Shown: positions 1 through 12,800 of the stretch, in pieces
Numbering within the stretch: position 1 is the stretch's first letter
How the letters are laid out: each line of letters begins with the position of its first letter
Assembly (NCBI GenBank): GCA_034008185.1
Contig: CM067086.1
Coordinates: 40,876,507-40,940,506, forward strand
DNA length: 64,000 bases
Origin: Gorsachius magnificus
Lineage: Eukaryota; Chordata; Aves; Pelecaniformes; Ardeidae
Reading direction: 5' to 3'
Made by a program: the position numbers and the translations under genes
The notes under the pieces: model-generated
What the model was told of the DNA's origin: nothing
The model's database searches: none
Seen by the model: the letters and a program-made list of their open reading frames with translations, nothing else

Positions 1-1846
1 AGATATGAACTGATGTGATGTTAGAGCTGGGTTTATATGATATAATGATATCATACCTTGATCAGATTTACATTTAATATTTCCAGATTATGAAGCAAAT
101 CCATCATTTTATTTCACATCAAATAATGCTAGTTTTATGAGAAGGTCATCTAAAATATTTTTCCAGACTTTGTTTCAGCACTGAGTAGTCCTGTGTTCCT
201 TTTAATAATTACTTTCATCTCATTGTAGCCGTGTGTTTGAAAGTGTAGGTCAATAAGGATGATCGCATTCAGAATTTCATGATCTGTGTAGTGGAACAAA
301 TTGAAAGCAAAGCCTGTATCAATCACTGTGAAGGGAGGGTTAATTGTTACTGCTTCTCAAGCCTCTGGACAGATAAACCAGTAATGAAATACTTATTGCT
401 CTGATATGTGAATGGTTAAGGATGAAACAATGGAAACAGAAGCAGTCTTCAAAGATAACCAAAAAAGAGCAAAGAAAACAGAATAATCTGGACTAAAGTA
501 AGATACTGTATATGCTGTGTATTAACATTTTAAAAGTTTTTTTTTTTTCATCTAATATAGCCTTCTAGTGATGGTATAAGGCAGCAGAATGTATTAGGTT
601 CCTAAAGTGAATATAAAATATGAATTTAAAAGCTTTTATTATGCAAACAATTTTAAATGGTTTACATGAAGTCTGGACCTTAGGTAAAAGTAACATTTCT
701 AGCATTAAGTCTTTTCTTTTCTTTGTTTTTCATTTGTGGTACCGTTAAGCGGGTTGGTTTTTTTTTCCTTTCTTTAAAAGCACAGCAGCTGTATTTACTA
801 AATCGAGTGTGTTTTGTTTTCTTGTGAAGTCGTTTTAAAGCATTTTGTCTACAGCCAACCAGGACTCTAAGGGAGTGTTTAAAGACAGAAGCAGCAAAAT
901 AAATATGAGTTCAAAAACAAATTATGATATTACAGTAAACATTTAACTATTTCTAGAATGTGAACTTAACATTTTAAACATCTGTTAGTTACTTCTATGT
1001 TGAAATATATGCAAAAATATTTAGCCAAATTGAAGTCTTAGGCCCATGACAATCATCTCAACACAGTGGGTAGTTCTGAAAATTAATGAGAATGATAATA
1101 CTGTAAAGACTGTTCCAGAGTTTGCCCAAATTCATTATCTAAGACTCTGTTAAGAAATCTCAAAGAATTTTAACCAGGAAAATATATTAATGGTTCAAAA
1201 GCATTTTTCAAAACGGTGATTTATAAAAGTATAATGGAATTATATATGCAAGAGCTATAGTTAGAAACACAAATAACACAGGAGCAGCACATTATGAAGG
1301 AACATTTTCCGATAGCTAGGGTACTTGGCTTTGATTTTGTCCATAAGTGTCAAGCTTTCCTTATTGATTTATATTTTGGGACAGAGGAAATGAAAAAGTG
1401 AAGGCAACTTACGAAAAAATATATTTTTGACTCTGTTAGTTACTTAATGAGGCCTATAGCTGCTTAAAAGCTAAGCAAAGTAATTAATAATTTTAGAACT
1501 GGTATAAACGTCTTTTAGACAATCAAAAAGCACTTTTAGGAGGAAGGGTGATGAGACACATCTTTAGATTTCTCTTCAGAATGTTAAGAATTTCCTGTTG
1601 CCTGTTTCCTGATGGGATTGACGCAGCTGTGTATCATATGGAATGAAAGAGGAAACGAGTGCCTGACTTTGTTTTATCCTAGTCCTTTATTTAAGAAAAT
1701 GTATGTGTTGATTTTGCCTTTTTTTTTTTAACAGATCACTGCTATGAATGCTATACACAAAATTATCCAAGTGGGAGCTAATTATAATTAATTTATCATT
1801 TTCTAAGGGATAGAAAACGTTAATAACTAAAGCATATTAGTTAAGA

Positions 1847-1871
1847 TTTTTTTTTTCTTTTTTTTTTTTTT
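1847..1871. repeat. Poly-T tract
   Basis: An almost pure run of 25 T with one C at 1857. No recognisable retroposon body is attached to it, so it is listed as a simple repeat. Confidence 0.85.
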
Positions 1872-1958
1872 CTGTGTGCAATAAAAAAGAAAGCAGAATG
1901 CTCGGAAGATTACTATGTCATTTCGATTTGTATTTTCAGAAGTCATTGATATATAGAA

Positions 1959-1988
1959 GTGTGTGTGGGTATGTGTATGTACATGTGT
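1959..1988. repeat. TG/TA-rich imperfect microsatellite
   Basis: GT dinucleotides interrupted by GGGT and TATGTAC. Short alternating purine-pyrimidine tract. Confidence 0.8.
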
Positions 1989-3924
1989 AATCGTTGTAAA
2001 ACAAATCAGTTTATAGCGTTTCTTACTCATTTTGGCTGTTGTGCAATCTGTAGCACATCTACAAAAAAGTTTTCATGGGAAATGTGAATGCAAAATAGAG
2101 AGGACCGGGAGGATTCAAAATAATTTTTAAACAGTAATTTCGGTCTAGACTGTCCTGCTTTGTGGACAAATTCTTTGAAGAGAATTCAGGATGGGAAACT
2201 GTATTAATTGAATTTTTCAGTGATTTCTTTCTATGGTGAGAGAAAGCTTAGCAGAAGGCAGCTAACCTGGTTAACTGATCTGGGAATGGGTAAGGAAATG
2301 AAGATGCAGATCCATAGCAGTGGGGCCACCCTTCCACTTGTAGCCCAGTTCCTAGTAGAGTCAGGAGCATAAAGCTGTGTAATACTCAGTTCCAGTTGGA
2401 ATTCATTCTACATCAGTCAGTATTAACTTCTCTAATGGTGTATGAGAAATTATGCTATAAAAAGCCTGGACATTGAATCATGGTAGAATAAGCAGCTTCA
2501 TTAGCATGTACTTCTAGCCCTATTCCTAAAAGCACATAATGCAGGTAGTGTATGCATCAGTTCTAAGGGACATTATTTGACAGTCAGCAGATACACTGCC
2601 GACTAGGTGGTGGTCCATTGTTGCTTACTGAAGACCGTCTCTCCATTGCAATACACGGACTTAAACACTCTGCAATTAGCACTTTAATCTTAAATTCATC
2701 CTCAAAGCAACACTGTGAAAAGTTGACATGTCACTGTCTAGTTGCTGTGACCTAGGCAAGTCCATCTTACTATACTTTGGTCCATTGGATTGCTTTGTAG
2801 TGCCATCCTATGGGAAGCACTTCTAAATCAGCTGTGTGGAAATTGCACTGTTAAGTCTAAGTCGCCCTCCTTTTTCTCATTTCCTCATCATCTTGCAAAA
2901 CAGTGACCATTCCATGTTCATTTTTGCTGTGATTCTGCAAAGTCCTCATTCATCTATCTTTGATATGTTATCTTGTCAGTCATCTTTGGAGATCTCTCAT
3001 TATATTCCATGGGATTCTAGAGTTTCTCTCAGGTCTCATCCCATTAGATATCTTTAGACAGTATCATTTCTTCAAGATCTCCTCATGAACTTCTTTTGGG
3101 TATTTGACACTGCACCCTATTGCCTGTTAGGTTATAGAGACAGTCCGTAACTTTTGGGATAAATCTACTAGTAGCGTGATTACCCTGATCACCCTCCCTC
3201 ATAGTTTAGCAATTAAAAAGGCAAGTAGAATATTTGGTATTAGTAGGAAAGAAATAGAAAACCAAACAGAAAACATGAACATTGATACAATTATGCCTAT
3301 CCATAAATCTACAGTGTGTGCAGTCTATGTATTGTGTATACTTTTGTTATCATAATTTCAAAAAGGTGCTGTAGTTTGAGAGAAGGGCATGAAGGATGAT
3401 GAGATATATGGAAGGAGTTTTGTCAGCGGAAAAGTTAAATGAAGTAAACCACTTCATCTTGGAAAAGATATGACTGAGAGGAATTGGCTTGAACATCATG
3501 CAAGGCCTCAAGAAGGCAATCAGGGAGCAATTATTCATTAACTCTAATATTAGGAGAACAAGGAAACATCCTGTGTAATTCTCAGGAAACAGTGTTAAAA
3601 CATTTAACAGAAGTTAGGTTTTTGTTGATTTGGGGGCTTTTTGTGGGCCCCCGCCCCCCAACATAACATGCAATTGAATAGTGGAATTCCTTGCCAAACA
3701 GTGTTTCAGAGGTCAAAGTATGAACAAGTTCAAAAATGGATCAGGCATTACTCTATTATGTCTCTGAGGAGCTATTAAATCTGACACTGATGATGCAACT
3801 CAACTTCAGGAAGTTTTTACACGGCTGACTGCTGGACGCTGACATGGGAAATCGTGGAAAGGAACACTCTTTCTGTGCTATATTTTTTTTACTGACCTAG
3901 TATAACTGTTCTGTTTTGTTCTTC

Positions 3925-4560
3925 AGGTCTTTGCATTCAGACTACACCTAAGTCTTGCAGGCTTTTTCTGCCTAACATCCTTGCTGTATGTGTTTTCCTG
4001 CCTAGTCTTCAGTTAAATGCTCATCCTCACTACCTTTGAGGATTATCCTTTCTCCAGTCATATCTGTCCAGAATCCTCTTACAGAGATCATTTTCAGAGT
4101 GACAGACAGTCACTCTCACCATGTCTTTTTATATCCCGACTGGCCTCCCTTCTCTGGTGCATGAAATACTAGTAACTTGCCCCAAGTTGAAAACCTTCTT
4201 CACCCATCTGTGTCTTACCATTTCTGTTAAGGTTTTCCTTCAAGTTGTAAGACCAACACTGTTGTCCATTTACTATATTTGCAAACATGCATTTGTTTGA
4301 TAACTTATGCTTGGACTAGTACTTCTTCGTAACCTCACCTTTTGAGTTCATCTTTCTTCCCAAGATGTTCCTTACCTGAAATGCCTACAAAAGCATGACA
4401 CCATCAAGCTACTCCTAATGTGATATTACATCTTGTGGTGCTAGCTGCTGTTGCCTTATTGCTTCTAAATACTTTCTTGCTACTTGCACTGTAAGATTCT
4501 GGGGGCGAGAGACAGGGGGTTTGTCCTTTGTCACTTGGTTACCTAGTACTGCAGTTACTG
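3925..4560 (+). mobile_element. Old L2-type LINE fragment, 3' part
   Basis: A pyrimidine-rich strand whose order of phrases follows the end of the L2 ORF2 and 3' UTR as I remember it from amniote copies. First come short 'TCTTGCAGGC..TTCTGCCTAACATCC'-like phrases at about 3950-3980. Then 'AGATCATTTTCAGAG..' followed by a '..CACCATGTC' phrase at 4086-4125. Last is a tail resembling the L2 end ('TGTAAGATTCTGGGGGCGAGAGACAGG..TTACCTAGTACTGCA') at 4490-4555. The reading frame is destroyed. L2 elements in birds are ancient and inactive. An unrelated low-complexity pyrimidine tract is the main alternative. Confidence 0.5.
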
Positions 4561-6277
4561 CTGCTAATATGAGTATTTCTGTCAATGAAAAAAATATTTC
4601 TTGTATTCTTTACTTTTCTGTGTGATTGGTTGATCTGGGATAGTGAGTGCCTGTAAGAGGAATTGGTGTCTTTTAAGTGGGTTGCGGTGTGAAAAGCTTT
4701 TGTGAATGGGAGAAGGGAGAAATTAACGGCTGAGAAGTCCACTGAATGTTACTCAATACATATCTACCTGAGGAAATACCTGCACTGACAGGAGACTGTG
4801 GGTGCATATCATTTTTGCTGTCACTGTTTTTATGTTGTTCCTTGCAGCTGCTTTGGGGGGTTGCTGGAGATGGGATACAGGAACCACTGGTCTGACCCAG
4901 TACACCTGTTCTTACAGTGTTGTGTAGGAGGTTGCTGGAAGCTGTAGCAAGTCTCTTCAGTGATTCTCTCTCTTAGAAAACTGTTGGAGAAAATGGCCTC
5001 AGCTAAGTAGTTTTGGCTAGTTTTATTTTCAGCACATTTCATGAACGGATATGAGATGTGTCACAGCTGAATTACACTGCCCCATAAGGTATTTTTGCCT
5101 CATGTTGATATGACTAAGAATGACCTTATCGGGACTGTATGGACAAGGCAACATACCATATGATGCCTTGAAAAAAACACCAAAACCAAGAGCTTTGAAG
5201 AGTTCATAGTTTTAATTGCTGTTTATTTTTGATTTGTTGAAAAGGGTTTTCTGTAACATAGTAGTTAATTTTACACTCCTATTTGAAGTTTGATTTTTTT
5301 ACCATCAAGCAAAGTGCATATTAAACGACCTGAATTCAATAAAATTAAATGCTTGGATATTATTTTGCTTGGTGAAACCCCAGTGACATAAAATTAACTG
5401 CGGTGATGACTTGAACATTGCCATGAACATGCGTGAACATCAATGTATATTATACTCTTAAACTGGGATGCAATCTATTTTATGCATGCCAACAGTAAAC
5501 AAAGCCAACTAGTAGTGATGTGGATGTTAGTTTAAAGGGCAGATAGTCAAAGTATATATTGATAACTTTTGTCAAAGGTGTGTAATATCAGTCCCTGTAT
5601 AATTCCTGTACTTACAGAATTTTTGGAGAAAGAACTGACTCATATTAGCTGTTTTCATAAATATGTAAGTTTGCATACTAGCAGAGATAGGTTATCATGT
5701 GCGTAAATTTAATTAATTATATACACAAGTATTTGAAGTCATATTTTGCTGTTATATCAGCATAGACTTGACACTATTAGAAAGGCTTCAGATTTATTGA
5801 GGTGAGCAGCAGGTCTACAGTTTGCACTTTGTAAGTTCCTCTAGCTTGAAATAATTCCTCTTGTGTTGATTTGTTTAAGGAAGGGGAGAGGAAAAAGAAA
5901 TTGATTGTGGAATGCTGTTGATCAGAAGGTTGATATCCATAGCTGATTGTATAATAAAGACCTGATAAACGGATCTTGAATCAGCAGGAGAAATTTGGAG
6001 AGTTCCAGGAGGGGAAACTGAAACTCTAATGGCCACATTTCCTAGGATCTTGAGAGGGAAAATGGGACCCATTGTGCTAATATTACAGTGTAGACTTCTG
6101 AATGATCTAAACACAGCTCAGAAGCCTAAAGGAGTGTTTTGAAAGGAGAGTGAAAGGAAGCTTGATTTGTTCCACAGTGTATTTGGAAGAGGAGGAAACA
6201 GCCTGATTTATTTTCAGGTTTGAATGTGTATCACAGTCTTGGACAGGGCCTGGGTTTGCCATGTGATGTCTCACTTT
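4561..6277. other. Non-coding DNA, no gene seen
   Basis: Unique-looking sequence with no repeat I can name. Open frames are short (79 codons or fewer) and without family resemblance. A purine-rich part at about 5875-6200 contains no recognisable motif. Confidence 0.6.
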
Positions 6278-6935
6278 GAATCACAGAATAGCTGAGGTTG
6301 GCAGGGACCTCAGGAGATCATCTACTCCAACCTCCTTGCTGAAGCAGGGTCAACTAGAGCAGGTTGTCCAGGACTGTGTCCAGTTAGGTTTTGAATATCT
6401 CCATGGATGATCATTGCACAGTGTCCCTGACCAGCTTGTAGTGTTTGACCACCTCATGACAAAAACCGTTTTCCTAATATTTAATTGGAGTTTCCTGCAT
6501 TCTAGCATGTGTCTTTGCCACTTGTCCTACAACTGTACATCTCTGCAAAGGGTCTGGCTCCATCTTCTTTGTAATGTTCCATGAAATAGCTGTAGACAGA
6601 AATGAGTGCTCTCTTTAGCCTGCTGTTCTTATGGCTGAACAACCCCAGTTCTCTCAGCCTCTCCTGGTGCATTGTGTAGTGCAGTCCTCTGTGTATCTTG
6701 GTGGCTTTGTGCAGTGGCTTGCTCCAGTGTGTCCCTGTATTCCTTGTACTGGAGAGCCCCAAACTGGACTTGGTACACCTGATGTAACCTCACAAGTGTT
6801 GGAAAGAGATGAGCACCTGCTGTGTGCAGTCTAGTTAATATAGCTCAGTACGCAGTTCACTGCCTTTGCTGCAAGGCTGCACGCTGATAAGGTCCACCAC
6901 AGTGCTGAGGTCTGAGGTTCTTGTTGAGTAGACCA
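6278..6935 (-). mobile_element. Aged CR1 LINE, 5'-truncated (ORF2 end and 3' UTR)
   Basis: On the minus strand this is the C-terminal part of the CR1 ORF2 followed by the short 3' UTR. The plus strand at 6278 begins with GAATCACAGAATAGCTGAGG, the reverse complement of the CR1 3' terminus, followed by the AGATCATCT..CCAACCTCC block that ends CR1 copies. A minus-strand frame at 6502-6762 still reads MHQERLRELGLFS and EDGARPFAEM, matching the conserved CR1 'ERLRELGLFSLEKRRLRG..EDGARLF' segment. Similarity fades beyond about 6840 and the 5' edge is approximate. CR1 copies are nearly always 5'-truncated. The divergence is clearly higher than in the copy at 36.6 kb, so this is an older insertion. 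Confidence 0.9.
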
Positions 6936-9711
6936 ACTCTAAAATTGTAGAGCCTTCCAATAGGAAACACTAATTTTCTGGATGTTAGTGGAATATAGTC
7001 AATTTGAATGTGAACTTTGCAACCAAAATGTTAAGGGAGGGTCAGTAGCAGCAGTGATTTTGGGTGGCTGAACAAGCCCTGATTAAGGGATACACCACAG
7101 CAGATGGTCAATCTTCAGCTGTGATCAAGTTTGTTATATGTGATACTGAATATTGTGATTCAGGAATTGTATATTGAGTTTAAGGGATAGAAATTTATCT
7201 GCAATGAAACAGTGGGAGACAACATCTAGGACAGAAAGATTGAATCAGGTTATTTTAAAATGTTGGGGATCATAACAGATACTAAGATTATGTCTGTAGC
7301 ACAGTCTATATATAGATAGTGAGCATCAGTTACTTTCTAGAGGGAAAAATCCCAGGAAGTTACTAACCAGGAGTCTTGTTTTATAGCGAAAATGATGCAA
7401 AACTGTTCTGGGAACTGTGGAATTCTGTTTGTTCTTCTTATATGTAACATTGTGGACAGAATTAATCAGAAATGGAAGCATGCTACAGACATTCATTAGC
7501 ATCAATGGTTCAGACTGAAATAAGTGTCTGCATTTTTTTTTTTTAGTTGCTCATAGTCTGTGCCTTAAGCATCAATAGGTCTCCTGCCACTTGAGATTTT
7601 TTTATAGTGACTCCATGTATATCCCTAGGTATTCTGGAAGAAACCAAGGAAGTCAGTTTTATATTGCAGGTGATAGGTAATTTGACATTGGTGAGAATTT
7701 CTCAGAGGTCCACTGACACTGAATCTTGATAAAGGAGATGCTGGAAAAGGACAATTAACAGTAGGAAGAGAAGTTTTACTTCCATAAGAAATGGGTATAT
7801 GAGCAAACTGCAAATAACTTAAAAACTCATGAAAGTTGCAGCTAGTGACATTCGGGTTAGCTATGTCTGATGTGTCTCTAAGAGATATGCGATGCTTCAA
7901 GAATGGAAAAAATGGGATTAAATATTAAAATTTCCCTTCATGGTGCAGGAATGTTTTATATCACGTTGGCAGTATAGAAATGCATGAAATAAATTGGAGT
8001 GGATGAATAATTTTTAACAACTGCTTCTGGACATTCTGGACATCTAGCACCTCAAAGCCTGATTTTTCAACCAGTGTTGCAGCTCGTGTTGATGCGTATT
8101 ATTGACCTGGAAACGGTATTATTACAGGAAAAGAAATCCTTGTTCTGTGGGAGCAGCAAGCTGCTGAAGAAATGCTTACTGCTTAAATGGGCAGCATAGA
8201 GTCTCAAACATTATTTATAAGGAGAACATTTTGTTCTTGAAGTGGATCATAAAGAATTACACTGGCTGCAGAACATGAAAGACCACCACTCTCATAATTA
8301 GGCAGGGTTTTACTCTGCAGTCATATGTTTTCACTTTTCAGCATAAAACATGTTGTAACGCTTGCATGTCTGGTGCTTGCTTCTGTCCTTACAGCTGAAG
8401 CACTGTGCTTGTGTGTGAGAGGGCAGAGGGCTGACATTCTCAGGGCAAGCTGACCTTGGTGAATAAGGAAATGTCTTCATGGAGAAGAAACAGTGTTTTC
8501 TAAGGGACTGGACTTCTTAATTTGTGGAGCAGATCCCAAATGAAATCCCTGAGGTGAAGATTTACCACCTTCTAAGTAAAATTATTACAGAATATTACAG
8601 AGCTGTCCAGAGCTACACAGCTTTTTCTAGAAGGACCAGATCAGAGGTACTGAAAATTTATTCCTGTAACCTGATGGCTGGATTAAGGGTAGAAAGGGAA
8701 GGTCTTTTGATCTGCAGAAGGGAAGGAAGGAATGTTAGTCAGTCAGGGTAGCATTTGTCTGGAAAGCTTTTTAGCCTCTGGGTGGTATTATTCAGGGCTG
8801 TGTATGGTGTGGACATTTCTCATTTCTCTTCTTGATCTTATGAGCAAAATATATCCAGTATATCATGATAAAGGCATACCTGGCCATGCAGTGAGAGTGC
8901 ACGTGTGCTTCCGGTCCAAGCTCAGAGGCTGCATGCCTCTCTCTTTGTGTGACAAGATGGGGCACATTAAGTGACGGGGGGGGGAGGGGGGCGGGAAATC
9001 GGGAAATCTACTTATTGCTCTCCCTCAGGAACCCCAGACATGGACAAGGACAAGGTTGTAGGTCAGTTGAATGATTTGGTGAACTTGATTGCTGTCCAAA
9101 TGTTGGATACTCTAAGCTCTCCTTGTTGATTGAGGTGAAGGCAGGAGGCAAGACTGGCCTTCCTATGTTTTTATCACAAAAGTATTCATTTGTAAAAAAA
9201 TGGAAAACAGGCTTTGTAAAGTATTGCCTGTTTTTCCATCAAACCAGTTGGACAGAAGGTGGAGGTGGCTGACCAGGAGTTACTTGAGGAAGCAGAAGCA
9301 GGGCAGAGTGCAAACAGGAAACCAGGCCTTGAACACTCATTGATGTCCAGCAGTTGGTGATTTATAGATGATACTTTTCACTTTGGAAGGTAAAATATAA
9401 TCAAAAGCTGTAATAAGAACCTTTAAAAAGAAAAGAAAATGGGTGTGCTTTCATGCTTTTTATGATCTTATGCTTTTCACGACTTTTAAATAGGAGGGAT
9501 AAACCTGAACTCTCCTACAGGCGGACATTACAGGCCCAGCTCCCTGTTTGTAAACAGAAGTGTATCGTGCAGGGCAGCACGCAATATAGTACTAGGTTTA
9601 CCTCATTTGTAACATTATTTCACAACAGAGTGAACTAAAAGAATAATGCAGTTTCACCTATGTAGGTACCTCGTCTGAATAGGTATTTTTAATTGATTTC
9701 CTTAGTCAAAT
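6936..9711. other. Non-coding DNA, no gene seen
   Basis: No gene or nameable transposon. It contains a G-rich tract at 8976-9003 (listed separately) and an ordinary T10 run near 7535. The open frames at 7625-7900 (-), 8524-8751 (+) and 8732-8974 (+) show no family features and are taken as chance. Confidence 0.6.
8976..9003 (+). repeat. G-rich tract with four G runs
   Basis: Runs of nine, six, three and three G separated by A, C and AAATC, followed by a duplicated CGGGAAAT. This fits the G3+N1-7 pattern for a possible G-quadruplex on the plus strand. No gene is beside it. Confidence 0.8.
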
Positions 9712-9755
9712 GGTGAAGTCAATGGCAGTATTCACATTGACCTCAATAGGAACAG
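9712..9755. repeat. Relic of an old interspersed repeat with GAAGTCAATGG / CATTGACYTCAAT motif
   Basis: GTGAAGTCAATGGCAG is followed 10 bases later by CACATTGACCTCAATAGG, giving an inverted arrangement of the same core. I remember this core as common in old amniote interspersed repeats, but I cannot name the family with certainty. Similar relics lie near 14.09, 15.08 and 29.61 kb. Confidence 0.35.
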
Positions 9756-9820
9756 ATTTTTTTTCCTTCTTTCACTGATAAACTTGGAAACATTGGGCAG
9801 AGGAGGTAGGCTTAATTTAA

Positions 9821-9857
9821 TCATCATCATCATCATCATTATCATTATCATCATTAT
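9821..9857. repeat. (TCA)n / (TTA) microsatellite
   Basis: Seven consecutive TCA units, then mixed TTA and TCA units. A trinucleotide repeat with no coding context. Confidence 0.95.
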
Positions 9858-12800
9858 GCCAGGAGTTGTTGAACTTTGCACTTCCTATTGGAAACTATGA
9901 GATGGTAGTTGCAGGCAATGGCACAGAGCTCGTTAAATTGAGGCCTTCTTTAACAAAAGAATAGGTGTTTTAAAAAATCTTGGTACGGATTTAGATAACA
10001 CTGAAACTGCTTTATAGTGTTTAAAATACTGTAAGTTATCAAGCTGCTGGAAACTTTCTGCAAGAAACAATAGATTCATCATTAAAATGGCACTGCACAA
10101 GCCACTTTATTAAGTGCTAATAAGATATTAAAAAGTGTGCCTTGTAATAATACCTGAGATACACCTCTCTTAATGAGATTGTTTTAAGATCAAATATTGA
10201 CACATACGTTTTTAACAGTGTTTGAAATTATGTCAAACTTGAAATGTATTGCCCTGGAGAGCTCTTAAAAACTTTTTTTTTCTAGCAAGCTCTTTGTTAG
10301 TATAAAGTAATGGATTCTGAGAGATGAAATTTGAGTATTTAATCAAGAGAAAATCTCATTTTTTGCATAGGGCCAGAAGCTTTAAAACCATAGAATTTTG
10401 AATGCTTAGAATTGAGTTTTTACCTCTATGGTGTGATTCAGTAACAAAGTAATTGTCACTGTACATTTCACCACAACAGATTTTTTAAAGATAGCGTCAT
10501 TAGCTGCTTTGCTGACACATGCAAGGTGTTAATTGATTTTATTTATTTAACGAGATAGTAAAACAGTTAATCAAGAAAATATAGTGCTGAAATAACACAG
10601 AGTTAACTTTTGGTAAAGTAGTACCACCTGTGTAGAACTGAGCTAGAAAAGTAATGATAAAAGATAAAATTATCACTCTTGATCAAAGAGAATCACTAAA
10701 AAATAGTTCCTCTTTACAAAGTAACGGTGATAAAATTTATGAAGCAGACTGAAGTTCTACATTTACGAAAATATGGCTATAACATATGTAAACAAATCCC
10801 GTCAATTGTTTTGTGTTTAGTGAAAAGTTTTTCATTTCTCAGGTATTTTCACATATTCAGGGTTTCTGCTTAAGACTATATAAATTAAGATGGATAAATA
10901 AATACATATCTTATACATACTAAAGATACACATATAAATAAAGACAGTACTTGTGTAAGAGAACCAGCTATTAACAATGGCAAAGAAAAGCGGTAGTAAG
11001 TCCATCACAAATAATTCCCTTCCCAGGAAGCATGACGCTTCTCCTAGAGGGTGTGATTCCATGAGCGGGGAAGGGGTGTATGGCAGAATGTGCTGTAATG
11101 GAGTTGTCAGTACTTACACTGATTTTTCTTATCGGAAGGATGCTTATTACTGCTGCAGTGATGAATTTACTACTGTACCATGTAAAATAATTTGGCAGCT
11201 GCGTTTTATATAGGTAAATGTATATAAGTCAGACCTAGCTGTTTTTTGAGATCTTAGCTGTGCAGCAGAAATATACTAAAACTTTTTAAAGCTGTCTGTG
11301 GAAAATACTAGTTTAAAGATTAGAAGAAGAAACTTCAGGATGTCTGTTGATGGGCAGCATTTTGCTTGTGCAGAAATAAATAGATTGCTGCAGTTAAGTC
11401 AGTTAAATTATCTGAACTGATTAAAAGGGTGGAAATAATTAAATTGATTAAACAAAAAAAAAAAGGTTAATATTATAACAATTATCCTGGAAATTGAAAT
11501 TAACTCCTGAAATATTTTCATTTCTTATCTGTAATAGTACCTAAAAAAATCTAATGGCAGTTCTAATATAAATGAGGTCAAATACTCGTAGTGTCAGAGA
11601 AGGAGTTTATATATATTCACAAAAATAATTGGAGTAGTGTTAGGGAAGGCCAGCTTGTCAGACATACTGAAAATTCTTACCAACCAAGGGGTTTGAGGGA
11701 AAATCTGTGCGACTCTTAACTAATCTTGTGCATAGATCAAAATCCAAGCCTATCCAGAGTGATTTGATTTGATCCGCTGATATTAAAATGTTGAAGAGAG
11801 CAGCAGTATCTAGTGTTCTTCCATTTAAAGTGGATTCAATAGTAACAACAATGTCAAAATGATTGAAATTTGCATTTTCCAGGCTTTAGGATCGTACTGG
11901 GAATATCAGCATGGATTAGTCGTGAGCTCTCTTTTCTCTGATAGAAAGTGCTCAGAAAAAAAAGGTGTAAACTGTGAGTCATACTTTGCCATTAGTTATA
12001 TCCAAATAATTCCACTGGTGTTAATGAAGTTGCAGAGTGTAATTGAAAATAGAAATCAGCCCTCTGCTATTGACCTTAAATATATATTCTGAAAATGTTT
12101 TCTAGGAAAAATAAATTAGTTCTACCAATAATTCAAGAAAAAGATGGGATTTGCTTAGCTTTAGGTTACAGTCTTGATGGGGTGAACACATTTTTGCCTC
12201 AAAGTTTTGTGATTATTTGATTAATAGACTAGTGTTGATTTTCAGTTTATCAGTGAAATGCCCCCAAGAAGAAGTGAAATTGAAAAAAATTGATTAATTG
12301 CTGCTTATAATTAAACACATAGAAATTAAAAAAGAATAGTATTGATATTTTATTTTATTTTAATGCTGGACTCCTGGGAGACAAGATTAATTGAAAGGAG
12401 AAAGAGAAGCAAGCCCTTAAGGCTGGATAATGTATTGCTTTCAATTTCACTTGCTAGTATAAACAAAGCAAATGCTGAAGTTGCCCAAGAAATTGAAACT
12501 TGGGTTTACAGATATGTTTAAATGAAAATCTTCACTCAGTCCTAGTAAATAATATTGAAATTGCTAAGTTAAGAGAAATGCTACTTTAAAGCTAACAGAC
12601 ACACAATGTTGTCTATTGAACAATTATTTGAAGTTGCAGGGTAATATTTTCAAAATAGCCAAAGTGGTTCAGGACCTTAAGTTTCATTTTCAGATACGAT
12701 TTATGTACACAAACTTTAATTTCATTGAAAAGGACAAAGATGTGTAGGTGCTTGCGGGCCTGTTTTGAAAAATGGGACTTTGGTTTCCCAATCACTACTA

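Larger units (their letters stand above)
1..3924. other. Non-coding AT-rich DNA, no gene seen
   Basis: No open frame of convincing length or composition on either strand, and no recognisable domain. The stretch is AT-rich with scattered AATAAA and TTTT runs. It holds a T tract at 1847-1871 and a TG/TA-rich tract at 1959-1988. A pyrimidine-rich part at about 2860-3110 resembles the antisense-looking style of old L2 LINEs but could not be aligned convincingly. Intronic and intergenic origin cannot be told apart. Confidence 0.6.

Noticed and set aside
2836..3110. Pyrimidine-rich stretch resembling an L2 LINE
   Set aside because: Individual phrases look similar, but I could not line them up in the right order as I could for 3925-4560.
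6631..6834. 67-codon plus-strand frame
   Set aside because: It is antisense to the aged CR1 at 6278-6935.
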